A DNA stretch of 5,897 bases from Candidatus Zophobacter franzmannii (GTDB lineage Bacteria; Cloacimonadota; Cloacimonadia; Cloacimonadales; JAFGVF01). Within the stretch, counting starts at the first letter, position 1. Each line of letters begins with the position of its first letter. Where the stretch lies: contig JAVCCX010000180.1 in assembly GCA_030765245.1 (NCBI GenBank), positions 1 through 5,897 on the forward strand. Direction: 5' to 3'. The notes under the pieces were generated by a model. It searched no databases. It was given only the letters and a program-made list of their open reading frames with translations, and was not told the origin of the DNA. Position numbers and translations under genes: made by a program. Below, piece by piece: positions 1 through 5,312 of this stretch.

Positions 1-150
1 TGCGGTGCAGGTCCGGCATTAAGCTATTTGTGACCATCCGTCTTCACAATGTTACGCCGTGACAGGTTGGAAAGGTCAGAAATTAGTTTTACAGTAAGCC
101 ATATCACATACCTATCAGACTATTACATCCCAACAGTGTCCTTAGTAAAG
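1..150. other. Intergenic stretch without a supported gene
   Basis: I see no gene here. An open frame from 49 to 234 has no ribosome binding site, an unremarkable protein sequence, and runs through the repeat array at 151-238. The only local structure is an inverted repeat, TTGTGA at 28-33 and TCACAA at 44-49, separated by 10 bases. This resembles a widened CRP-type half-site pair, but the spacing is wrong for CRP (6 bases), so I give it no function. Frame 1 reads ten codons to a stop at 31-33 and could be the tail of a gene lying to the left, but that is too short to judge. Confidence 0.5.
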
Positions 151-238
151 ACGCGTTACCCACGCGTTAGCTACCCGTTACCCACCCGTGGGCCTCCCGT
201 GGAAAGCCACGAGTTATCCACAAGTTGTGTATAAGTTA
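151..238. repeat. 11-bp helically phased degenerate tandem array
   Basis: Cut every 11 bases from 151, the sequence gives eight consecutive related units: ACGCGTTACCC, ACGCGTTAGCT, ACCCGTTACCC, ACCCGTGGGCC, TCCCGTGGAAA, GCCACGAGTTA, TCCACAAGTTG, TGTATAAGTTA. The first five share CGT in columns 4-6. The last three share AGTT in columns 8-10 or the closely related A-rich form. Units 1 and 3 hold an exact 10-base repeat, CGTTACCCAC (154-163 and 176-185), 22 bp apart. The array is clearly richer in GC than its surroundings and contains small hairpins (CCCAC/GTGGG at 181-192; CGTGG/CCACG at 198-211). An 11-bp period puts each unit on nearly the same face of the helix, which suits cooperative protein binding. 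It is not a codon repeat because 11 is not a multiple of 3. TTACCCACG (156-164) and TTACCCACC (178-186) each differ from a DnaA box at two positions, so the array may be a graded set of DnaA sites. Confidence 0.6.
214..234. promoter_or_regulatory. Converging pair of consensus DnaA boxes, candidate origin or DnaA-binding site
   Basis: TTATCCACA lies on the plus strand at 214-222, and TTATACACA on the minus strand at 226-234. Both match the bacterial DnaA box TTATNCACA at every position. They form an inverted repeat with 10-base arms (214-223 and 225-234) around one central G. Bases 236-247 then read, on the minus strand, as the triplets TAG-AAT-TAG-TAA running up to the box, of which three fit the DnaA-trio pattern, and AT-rich DNA continues beyond. 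This combination is typical of replication origins. It could also be a DnaA-controlled promoter or a titration site. No dnaA, dnaN, parA/B or gidA gene is present to support an origin, although origins in several phyla lie away from dnaA. Confidence 0.5.
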
Positions 239-455
239 CTAATTCTAAAATCTCCCGTCTTATTCAAGGACAGTATTGATGAGAAATTGGCGAAATCTTG
301 ATTTCTATTGATTGTATCCTCCCAAAAATGGGCATTAGATGTTATGCCCTACAAAGTAAAGCGAGTGACCCCACTTGCTTATAGCTTGAAGAGCCATCAA
401 AAATAACAGGTTAACAATTCAAAGAAACGATGTGAAATTCTATGAATTACCAGCA
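239..455. other. AT-rich intergenic stretch with small hairpins
   Basis: No gene is supported. The stretch is AT-rich directly to the right of the DnaA box pair and could act as an unwinding region if that site is an origin. It contains a hairpin GGGCAT (330-335) / ATGCCC (344-349) with an 8-base loop, and a tight inverted repeat GAAATC/GATTTC around 293-306 with a 2-base centre. Neither is followed by a T run on either strand, so they are not terminators. Confidence 0.4.
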
Positions 456-606
456 ACTCAGGGGAGTCGCTGTACTGGGAGATGCAAACTTTTTTGCAAC
501 GGGGAATCGATGAGCATCTATGGCGAAGAGTTCGCAAGCCAAAGGCGAGCAACTATACGGTTCCCCGTCCCTGAAATGAGATACAACACAACTGGGGACA
601 GTTGTG
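456..606. ncRNA. Highly self-complementary element, possible structured RNA
   Basis: Four helices fit together without conflict. Helix A pairs TCAGGG (458-463) with CCCTGA (569-574). Helix B is a hairpin, TGCAAA (483-488) with TTTGCA (493-498), loop CTTT. Helix C pairs 499-509 with 558-568: eight perfect Watson-Crick pairs, then a T-G, then two more pairs. Helix D is CACAACT (587-593) with AGTTGTG (600-606), loop GGGGAC. B abuts C (498/499) and C abuts A (568/569), giving a three-way junction with flush helices. Inside C is a hairpin GCGAA/TTCGC (523-535). The helix D loop (595-599) is also complementary to 567-571, which would open A and C, so two exclusive states are possible. The T-G pair slightly favours the plus strand as the RNA. 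I do not recognise the family; RNase P, tmRNA and SRP signatures are absent. It could equally be a mobile repeat that folds as single-stranded DNA. Confidence 0.4.
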
Positions 607-621
607 CTACATAATGGGAAT

Positions 622-650
622 AAAAAAAGCCCGACTTTGCAGTAGGGCTT
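622..650 (-). terminator. Intrinsic terminator of the kor-mce operon
   Basis: Read on the minus strand, AAGCCC pairs with GGGCTT (650-645 with 632-627). After one T/C mismatch there is an inner ACT/AGT stem capped by GCAA, a GNRA-type tetraloop. Seven T residues (628-622) follow directly. It lies about 20 bases past the epimerase stop codon. There is no T run on the plus-strand side, so it serves only the leftward operon. Confidence 0.88.
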
Positions 651-670
651 CAATCTATTCACATCACCGA

Positions 671-1081
671 TTAGTGATGATCTTTCTCTTTACATAATTC
701 GAGGAGGACGCCACCGGTTGACTTCGGATGCAAAAAGGCAATGTCTGCCCCATGAGCACCTGGTCGTGGTTCCTTGTCGATAAGTCTAATTCCATTCTCG
801 TCAGCTTTTGCAAGTTCAGCAGGAAGGTCGTCAACGGCAAGAGCGATATGCTGGATGCCTTCACCTTTCTTCTCGATAAACTTAGCAACAGGGCTGTCAT
901 CGCTGGTAGGACATAGAAGCTCAATTCTGCATTCGGTTCCCACAGGGAAGAAAGCAACCTTAATCTTCTGAGATTCCACTTCTTCGACACTCTCAAGCGT
1001 AAGTCCCATCTTCTGATAGAACTCAATCGCCTGGTCAAGGTCTTTGACAGCGATTCCGATATGGCTTAATTTCTTAATCAT
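671..1081 (-). CDS. mce: Methylmalonyl-CoA epimerase
   Basis: This 136-residue protein interconverts (2R)- and (2S)-methylmalonyl-CoA, the step between B12-dependent methylmalonyl-CoA mutase and the biotin-dependent decarboxylase or propionyl-CoA carboxylase. It is a cytosolic metalloenzyme of the vicinal oxygen chelate/glyoxalase fold and has the family's usual length. Two beta-alpha-beta modules are visible: residues 4-57, starting LSHIGIAV, and 75-130, starting GIQHIALAV. Likely metal ligands, by family pattern, are His7, Glu54 (in RIELL), His78 and Glu128 (in LLELC). GAHGADIAFLHPKSTGG (108-124) is the typical C-terminal signature. Its ATG overlaps the korC stop as TAATG, with a rather distant GAGG upstream, so translation is probably coupled to korC. 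It is the last gene before the terminator. The mutase it needs is not in this window. A general glyoxalase-family role is the alternative, but the motifs fit the epimerase well. Confidence 0.93.
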   Translation of the reverse strand: MIKKLSHIGIAVKDLDQAIEFYQKMGLTLESVEEVESQKIKVAFFPVGTECRIELLCPTSDDSPVAKFIEKKGEGIQHIALAVDDLPAELAKADENGIRLIDKEPRPGAHGADIAFLHPKSTGGVLLELCKEKDHH

Positions 1082-1668
1082 TATACTTGAACCTCGAGAT
1101 CTTCTTCTTTCTGTCTTAATCTTTTCTCTTTTGTTGCAAGACTAAATCCAAGTTTCATTGCCTTAATATTAAGGTCAACAAAGGCAGGTTTAACGGTCTT
1201 ACGAATTGCTTTCTCAAGTGACTTTTCATTCACAATTCCTGAGATTCTAACGAGGAAAGCAAGTGAGAGAATATTAGTTACCAGCTGAGTTCCAAGTTGT
1301 TCCTGAGCGATGTCAGTGAACGGTAACTCATAGGTATTCGGAGCTTGAATAGCAATATATTTAACGAAAGTAGTATCCACAATAAGGATTCCACCTTGTT
1401 TAAGGTCCAACGAATATTTATCACAAGCTTCCTGAGTAAGACTAAGAAGAATATCCTGTCTGATAGCCTCAGGGAAGTTGATATCTTCGTTGCTAATGAT
1501 AACATCAGCACGAGAATAACCACCACGAGATTCAGGACCATAGCTCTGAGTCTGAGTAACTTTATTTCCATCATTTACGGCTGCGTTTGCAAGGATAATC
1601 CCACCGAGGATAAGTCCCTGACCACCACTTCCGCTTAATCTGATCTCTTTGAACACTAATTTACTCAT
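1081..1668 (-). CDS. korC: 2-oxoacid:ferredoxin oxidoreductase, gamma subunit
   Basis: This 195-residue protein is the gamma (catalytic accessory) domain of a four-subunit 2-oxoacid:ferredoxin oxidoreductase, the domain associated with coenzyme A binding. It begins with a beta strand and a glycine-rich turn, GSGGQG (13-18), followed by TQSYGPESRGGYSRADVIIS (40-59), both hallmarks of the family. The rest forms the usual alpha/beta domain and ends in a charged tail from about residue 176. I placed the start at the ATG at 1668 rather than an in-frame codon 24 bases upstream, because AGGAGA (1680-1675) sits 6 bases before it and the protein then begins at the conserved strand. The gene overlaps korB by 8 bases (ATGAGTAA) and shares one base with mce downstream. 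The substrate cannot be read from this subunit; its neighbours point to 2-oxoglutarate, with branched-chain 2-oxoacids as the alternative. Confidence 0.9.
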   Translation of the reverse strand: MSKLVFKEIRLSGSGGQGLILGGIILANAAVNDGNKVTQTQSYGPESRGGYSRADVIISNEDINFPEAIRQDILLSLTQEACDKYSLDLKQGGILIVDTTFVKYIAIQAPNTYELPFTDIAQEQLGTQLVTNILSLAFLVRISGIVNEKSLEKAIRKTVKPAFVDLNIKAMKLGFSLATKEKRLRQKEEDLEVQV

Positions 1669-2500
1669 CAGATGTCTCCTTAATCTTCTCAACTACTTTG
1701 GCATATTGTTCGCAATATTCAGGACACTGAACATTCTTAAATACGCCACGAATAGTTTTACCTTCAAGCTTCTCAGGTGGAAGTTTAGCTGTGGCAGTGT
1801 TGAGGACAGTATTATCTCTCATCGCCTGCATCATCTCTGGTGGTCCACCCTTCTTATTCATTCTACCATAGATAACCGGACAAGCACTTATGACATCAAT
1901 GATTGAAAAACCTTTGTGATTCATAGCATCAACTATCATCTTCTGGAGTTCCATTGTATGGAAAGCTGATGAACGAGCAACATAAGTAGCACCTGCACCA
2001 ATGACAAGGTCACAGATATCAAATTGTCTATCAAAGTTACCATATGGAGATGTTGTAGCTTTTGCATCATCTGGAGTAGTTGGTGAATACTGTCCACCGG
2101 TCATTCCATAGATGTTATTATTTACTACAATTACAGTCATATCAATATTTCTGCGAGCTGCATGGATAAGGTGATTACCACCAATAGCAGTACTATCGCC
2201 ATCACCTGTAACAACAATAACCTTCATATCAGGTTTGAATGTTTTGATACCGGTAGCAAAGGCAATTGCTCTACCATGCAAACTATGCAATGTATTTAAG
2301 TCTATATAAACCGGCATACGGCTTGAACAACCGATACCGGAAACCATTGTAATATTATTACGATCAAGATTCTGTTCTGCTATCGCTCTGATAATAGTTC
2401 CAAGGATTGTTCCATTACTACAACCGGAACACCATACATGGGGGAACTTCTTGTCGTGGCGAAGGAAGTCATGAACTACGCGTTGTGATACTTTTCCCAT
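1661..2500 (-). CDS. korB: 2-oxoglutarate:ferredoxin oxidoreductase, beta subunit (TPP-binding)
   Basis: This 279-residue subunit holds thiamine diphosphate and the catalytic [4Fe-4S] cluster, passing electrons from the decarboxylated 2-oxoacid to ferredoxin. The cluster ligands are visible as Cys24 and Cys27 (WCSGCSNG), Cys58 (GIGCSS) and Cys207 (SACPVIYG). This matches the spacing I recall for two-subunit archaeal 2-oxoacid oxidoreductases. The TPP/Mg motif runs from TGDGDS (98-103) to the NNN at 127-129, followed by IYGMTGGQYSPTTP (130-143). HGRA with ATGIK (75-86) is also typical. The length is normal for a stand-alone beta subunit. The start ATG overlaps the korA stop by one base (TAATG), with AAGGA 9 bases upstream; the last 8 bases overlap korC. 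The substrate is inferred from family resemblance and the adjacent epimerase; pyruvate is less likely and branched-chain 2-oxoacids remain possible. Confidence 0.92.
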   Translation of the reverse strand: MGKVSQRVVHDFLRHDKKFPHVWCSGCSNGTILGTIIRAIAEQNLDRNNITMVSGIGCSSRMPVYIDLNTLHSLHGRAIAFATGIKTFKPDMKVIVVTGDGDSTAIGGNHLIHAARRNIDMTVIVVNNNIYGMTGGQYSPTTPDDAKATTSPYGNFDRQFDICDLVIGAGATYVARSSAFHTMELQKMIVDAMNHKGFSIIDVISACPVIYGRMNKKGGPPEMMQAMRDNTVLNTATAKLPPEKLEGKTIRGVFKNVQCPEYCEQYAKVVEKIKETSDE

Positions 2501-3654
2501 TATAACACATCCTTAATTTTCTGAAGAATTTCTGTTGGAGTAATCAGAGTGCCATTAACACGCTGAAGTCCGATAAGCTTAGAGTCTGTCGTGCTCTTCA
2601 CAAGTCTTCTCAACTCATGTAAGAACTGCCCCTGATTAAGTTCAGGAACAACAACATAATCTACATTCTTCAACATTTTGCGGACAGCATCATCAGGGAA
2701 AGGCCAGATTGTTAAAGGTCTTAACAAGCCAACTTTCAGTCCTTCTGCACGAGCCATCTTAACTGCTGCTTTAGCTGAACGAGCCATAATACCTGCTGCA
2801 AAAATAGCAATGTTAGCATCTTCCATCTTATAACTTTCAATCTGAACAAGGTCACGGATATTGTGAACAATCTTCTTCTGAAGTCGTTCCATCATTGCCC
2901 CTGCTTCTTGAGGTTTATTAGTTGGAAAACCCTGTGCGTCATGGGCAAGACCAGTTACATGGAATCTATAACCTTCACCATAACTAGCAAGTGGAGACAA
3001 GTACTTCTGATTTTCATCATAATGTTTGTACCAATTTGCAGGAACTGTAGGTTTGATTCTATTGATAATCTGAATCTCAGATGCATCAGGAATAGTGATA
3101 GCTTCTCTCATGTGTCCAAGCACTTCATCGAGAAGAAGTACAACACATGTTCTATATTTTTCAGCCAGATTAAAGGCTCTGATTGTTAAGGCATAGCTCT
3201 CTTTTACTGAGTCTGGATAAAGGACAATCGCAGGAGCATCACCATGTGAACCCCAACGAGACTGCATTATCTCACCCTGTGCCGGACTCGTAGGCAATCC
3301 GGTGCTTGGTCCACCACGCTGTACATTGACAACCACACAAGGTGTCTCTGTAATCTTAGCGAAACCAATTCCTTCCTGCATAAGTGAAAATCCCGGGCCA
3401 CTGGTGGCAGTAAATGATTTTGCACCTGCAAGTGATGCACCAATAATGGCTGCAATACTTGCAATCTCATCTTCCATCTGGATAAATGTATGACCTCGTT
3501 TTGGGAGCTCATTCGCTAATATCTCCGCGACTTCAGTGGAAGGTGTAATTGGATAACCGGCAAAGTAATTACAACCGGCTGCTAAGGCCCCTGCTGCAAC
3601 AGCTTCGTTTCCCTGCATTAATGTTAATACGGGCTTCTGACTATTTTGGGCCAT
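2500..3654 (-). CDS. korA: 2-oxoglutarate:ferredoxin oxidoreductase, alpha subunit
   Basis: This 384-residue protein supplies the pyrimidine-binding half of the TPP site and the substrate pocket of the complex. Family motifs appear in order: GNEAVAAGALAAG (15-27), YPITPST (34-40), QMEDEIAS (59-66, with the Glu residues expected to activate TPP), TSGPGFSLMQE (84-94) and RGGPSTGLPT (113-122). The C-terminal third is a transketolase-like domain with GLLRPLTIWPFPDD and VVPELNQGQ. The start is the ATG at 3654. An open frame extends 23 codons further upstream, but that part lies inside korD, and a strong GGGAGGAG (3665-3658) stands just before the chosen ATG. The gene overlaps korD by 14 bases and korB by one. 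The long, YPITPS-containing form with a separate gamma subunit and ferredoxin fits 2-oxoglutarate or branched-chain enzymes better than fused pyruvate oxidoreductases. Confidence 0.93.
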   Translation of the reverse strand: MAQNSQKPVLTLMQGNEAVAAGALAAGCNYFAGYPITPSTEVAEILANELPKRGHTFIQMEDEIASIAAIIGASLAGAKSFTATSGPGFSLMQEGIGFAKITETPCVVVNVQRGGPSTGLPTSPAQGEIMQSRWGSHGDAPAIVLYPDSVKESYALTIRAFNLAEKYRTCVVLLLDEVLGHMREAITIPDASEIQIINRIKPTVPANWYKHYDENQKYLSPLASYGEGYRFHVTGLAHDAQGFPTNKPQEAGAMMERLQKKIVHNIRDLVQIESYKMEDANIAIFAAGIMARSAKAAVKMARAEGLKVGLLRPLTIWPFPDDAVRKMLKNVDYVVVPELNQGQFLHELRRLVKSTTDSKLIGLQRVNGTLITPTEILQKIKDVL

Positions 3655-3964
3655 AAGCTCCTCCCTTCTTATCTTTTGCACCAGTGATAGCGAAATCTGG
3701 ACATAATCTGTCACAGGTCTCACAGTGAATACATTTTTCTGGATACTTTACGTATGGAGAACCGTCTGCTTTACGTGCAAGACACTTTGTTGGACAAAAT
3801 GCCACACAGATTCCGCACTTTTTACACCAATTGTAATAGATGTAAACCGGTGCATCGAAGTCGCCTGTTGTTTTAACTTCATTAACTTCAACAGTCATCT
3901 TCTCAGAGGAGTCTTCCTCTCTGATTATTGTTCCGGTTCGGTCCTTTTCTACCTTTTGGGACAT
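3641..3964 (-). CDS. korD: 2-oxoacid:ferredoxin oxidoreductase, delta subunit (2x[4Fe-4S] ferredoxin)
   Basis: This 107-residue protein is the ferredoxin-like subunit that carries electrons out of the complex. It has two complete CxxCxxCxxxCP motifs: Cys47, 50, 53, 57 and Cys78, 81, 84, 88, each expected to hold a [4Fe-4S] cluster. Between them lies the usual short loop with KADGSPYVKYPEKC. The first 45 residues are an acidic, lysine-rich extension with no recognisable domain, longer than in the compact 70-90 residue members I know. I chose the ATG at 3964; an upstream in-frame TTG (3976) overlaps the Shine-Dalgarno sequence itself. That GGAGG (3974-3970) is spaced 5 bases from the ATG, which settles the start. 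It is the first gene of the operon and its 3' end contains the korA ribosome binding site. Confidence 0.9.
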   Translation of the reverse strand: MSQKVEKDRTGTIIREEDSSEKMTVEVNEVKTTGDFDAPVYIYYNWCKKCGICVAFCPTKCLARKADGSPYVKYPEKCIHCETCDRLCPDFAITGAKDKKGGAYGPK

Positions 3965-3968
3965 CGTT

Positions 3969-3974
3969 TCCTCC
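3969..3974 (-). promoter_or_regulatory. Shine-Dalgarno of korD that decides its start
   Basis: GGAGGA on the minus strand, with GGAGG five bases from the ATG at 3964. The in-frame TTG at 3976 would place the start codon on top of this site, so the ATG is preferred. Confidence 0.85.
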
Positions 3975-4070
3975 AATGTTAATCAAAATTGAAGTCAACA
4001 TACTTACCGCAAATTAAATAGCAAGCTTTTTCGGATTATCCCGTTCTGTTTAGAGGGATTGAGGTCTTAC

Positions 4071-4094
4071 AGATGCCCATGCTTAAAGGGCTCT
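4071..4094 (-). other. Hairpin in the leader of the kor operon
   Basis: On the minus strand AGAGCCC (4094-4088) pairs with GGGCATCT (4078-4071), leaving one bulged A, around a 9-base loop. No T run follows on the minus strand, so it is not a normal terminator for yjbQ. If the promoter proposed at 4118-4146 is real, it lies in a long untranslated leader ahead of korD and could affect leader stability or translation. It could also be chance. Confidence 0.3.
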
Positions 4095-4117
4095 AACTGT
4101 GTTAATATTTATCTCAT

Positions 4118-4146
4118 TTTATTTAAGTGTGTTCCGATTAGGTCAA
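4118..4146 (-). promoter_or_regulatory. Candidate sigma-70-type promoter of the kor operon
   Basis: On the minus strand TTGACC (4146-4141) is followed after exactly 17 bases by AATAAA (4123-4118): five of six and four of six matches to the -35 and -10 consensus. It lies in the gap between yjbQ and korD and would give an untranslated leader of about 145 bases. No clear terminator follows yjbQ, so some read-through from yjbQ into kor is also possible. Confidence 0.35.
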
Positions 4147-4178
4147 CCTTTGCACTTTTAGGGACATTTTTTCCACTA

Positions 4179-4580
4179 CTACTCGCCTGTGATTCCAAGG
4201 ATAACTCTTCGAGTACGGGGACCGTCAAACTCGCAGAAATAGATACTTTGCCATGTTCCCAGCAAGAGCTTTCCGTTTTCAATGAACACTCGACAGTCAC
4301 AACCTACTAATGTGGAAAGAAGATGGGCATCGGAGTTACCTTCCATGTGTTTAAATTCAGGTCTATCAGGAGAAATAATCTTAAATGAATGGAGCAAGTC
4401 AGTCATCACATCGGGGTCTGCATTCTCATTTATCGTCACTCCGGCTGTAGTATGAGGAATAAATATTGTAACGATCCCCTCACGAATTTCACTCGCTGTT
4501 ACAGCACCCTGAACTTGATAGGTAATATCCTGCATCTCTTTGTTTCGTTTTGTCTCAATGTTAAACTTAGATATTTTCAT
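4179..4580 (-). CDS. yjbQ: YjbQ/UPF0047 family protein (secondary thiamine-phosphate synthase)
   Basis: This 133-residue cytosolic protein belongs to the widespread YjbQ (UPF0047) family. Members have weak thiamine-phosphate synthase activity and their main cellular role is unsettled. It shows the full set of family landmarks: IPHTTAGVTINENADPD (41-57), EGNSDAHLLSTL (80-91), GTWQSIYFCEFDGPR (108-122), and conserved His43, Glu52 and His86, which group into the putative metal-binding active site. Length is normal for the family. I place the start at the ATG at 4580, because GAGGAG (4592-4587) lies 6 bases upstream; an in-frame GTG at 4613 has no such site. The gene ends with two in-frame TAG codons. 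It is transcribed in the same direction as kor but 214 bases away, and divergently from the sigma factor. A link to the TPP-dependent Kor enzyme is tempting, but nothing in the sequence shows one. Confidence 0.9.
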   Translation of the reverse strand: MKISKFNIETKRNKEMQDITYQVQGAVTASEIREGIVTIFIPHTTAGVTINENADPDVMTDLLHSFKIISPDRPEFKHMEGNSDAHLLSTLVGCDCRVFIENGKLLLGTWQSIYFCEFDGPRTRRVILGITGE

Positions 4581-4662
4581 CAGCTTCTCCTCATTTTGTC
4601 TCTTGAAAATCACATCCTAAATCCAATTGAAACAGGCATAAACATCAAGTCAATTTATTCTC

Positions 4663-4708
4663 CATTCTCTCCCGTTGCTCGCAACGTGTAGGAAATGGGA
4701 GAGAAATG
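4663..4708. repeat. Long imperfect inverted repeat between divergent yjbQ and sigma genes
   Basis: CTCTCCC (4667-4673) pairs perfectly with GGGAGAG (4697-4703); adding CATT (4663-4666) and AATG (4705-4708) extends it to 11 pairs with one bulged A. Inside, GTTG (4674-4677) pairs with CAAC (4682-4685) around CTCG, stacked directly on the outer arm, leaving an 11-base single-stranded side. Neither strand has a T run after it, so it is not a standard terminator. It may be an operator between the two promoters, or a leader structure of one of the mRNAs. Just downstream, TATTG-TG-CAATA (4722-4733) is a second small palindrome. Confidence 0.5.
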
Positions 4709-4769
4709 AAAAAAAAGAAAATATTGTGCAATAAAACTCTATCTTTATCGTTAACAGTAATGAGGTACG

Positions 4770-5312
4770 ATGAAAAAAGAGACAAAGAGTAAGCTTACAA
4801 GTTTCCTGGATAAGAATTATGAGCGAATGGTTTCCTTTGCGAGAAGCAGATTTAATCAGGTTGCGGAAAAGGACGGAGAGGATATTGTTCAGGATGTAAT
4901 GCTAAACTTGTTGAAAAAGACCAACTTCGTGTATCCGATTGAAAACCTGACAAGTTATGCTTACCAGAGTCTGAGAAACAAGATTGTTGATGAGCTTCGT
5001 ACCAACTCTCGGAATGATGTTTCGTTGAATCGTTACCTCAATCAAAACAGTTCCAGTGAGTTTATCGAGCTTGTTCAAGGTGTTGATGAAGAGTTTGAAG
5101 ATTGTACAAACCTGATTCACGATGCTCTGTCAGTACTACCGGAATCACAACGATATGTAATTGTAGAAAACGAACTTAAAGGGCGAAAGCTAAAAGAGAT
5201 TGCCCTTGAATTAAACAAACCCCTGGGGACTATCCTTGCCCGGAAATCTCGGGGGATGAAACAACTGAAAACAATAATTGAATCTATGGAGGATAATAAT
5301 GAAGATGTTTAA
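4770..5312 (+). CDS. RNA polymerase sigma factor, sigma-70 family (ECF-like)
   Basis: This 180-residue protein directs RNA polymerase to a specific promoter set. It has the two-domain ECF layout. Region 2 spans about 14-80: DGEDIVQDVMLNLLKK (35-50) corresponds to the conserved core-binding segment, and LTSYAYQSLRNKIVDELR (60-77) to the -10 recognition helix. A polar, acidic linker (80-111) follows. Region 4 (about 115-171) begins ALSVLPESQRYVIV, and its helix-turn-helix, roughly 139-165 with KLKEIALELNKPLGTILAR, reads the -35 element. Regions 1.2 and 3 are absent. A GAGG at 4762-4765 stands 4 bases before the ATG, slightly close but adequate. The last 14 bases overlap the downstream membrane protein gene, whose ribosome binding site lies inside this gene, so the two are co-expressed. 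The upstream palindrome and inverted repeat suggest controlled expression. I cannot name its ECF group or regulon. Confidence 0.88.
   Translation: MKKETKSKLTSFLDKNYERMVSFARSRFNQVAEKDGEDIVQDVMLNLLKKTNFVYPIENLTSYAYQSLRNKIVDELRTNSRNDVSLNRYLNQNSSSEFIELVQGVDEEFEDCTNLIHDALSVLPESQRYVIVENELKGRKLKEIALELNKPLGTILARKSRGMKQLKTIIESMEDNNEDV
5288..5292 (+). promoter_or_regulatory. Shine-Dalgarno inside the sigma gene
   Basis: GGAGG lies 6 bases before the ATG at 5299, within the last codons of the sigma gene. It decides the start of the membrane protein: an in-frame TTG at 5278 lies upstream of this site and has none of its own. Confidence 0.8.

Noticed and set aside
1..33. Possible tail of a gene entering from the left, with a GAGPA stretch
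   Set aside because: Ten codons are too few to support a coding call, and frame 3 is also open for a similar length.
28..49. CRP-like inverted repeat TTGTGA/TCACAA
   Set aside because: The 10-base spacer does not match the 6-base spacing of CRP sites, and no gene is placed to use it.
49..234. Plus-strand open frame of 61 codons
   Set aside because: No ribosome binding site, no recognisable protein features, and it runs across the 11-bp repeat array and DnaA boxes, whose period does not fit codons.
545..563. ACGGTTC at 557-563, resembling the end of group II intron domain V
   Set aside because: The matching 5' strand (AGCCGT with a GAAA tetraloop) is absent and no intron-encoded reverse transcriptase is present.
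499..568. tRNA-like length and closing stem
   Set aside because: There is no T-arm GTTCRA sequence, no anticodon arm and no CCA end, and the closing stem is 11 pairs instead of 7.
432..614. Plus-strand open frame of 60 codons and an overlapping minus-strand frame at 447-662
   Set aside because: Both coincide with the self-complementary element and the terminator, lack good ribosome binding sites, and look like chance frames. Non-coding structure explains the region better.
4179..4181. Double TAG stops at the ends of yjbQ and of the membrane protein gene as a sign of stop-codon recoding
   Set aside because: Only two of eight genes show it, others end in TAA, and all proteins end at their normal family length where this can be judged.
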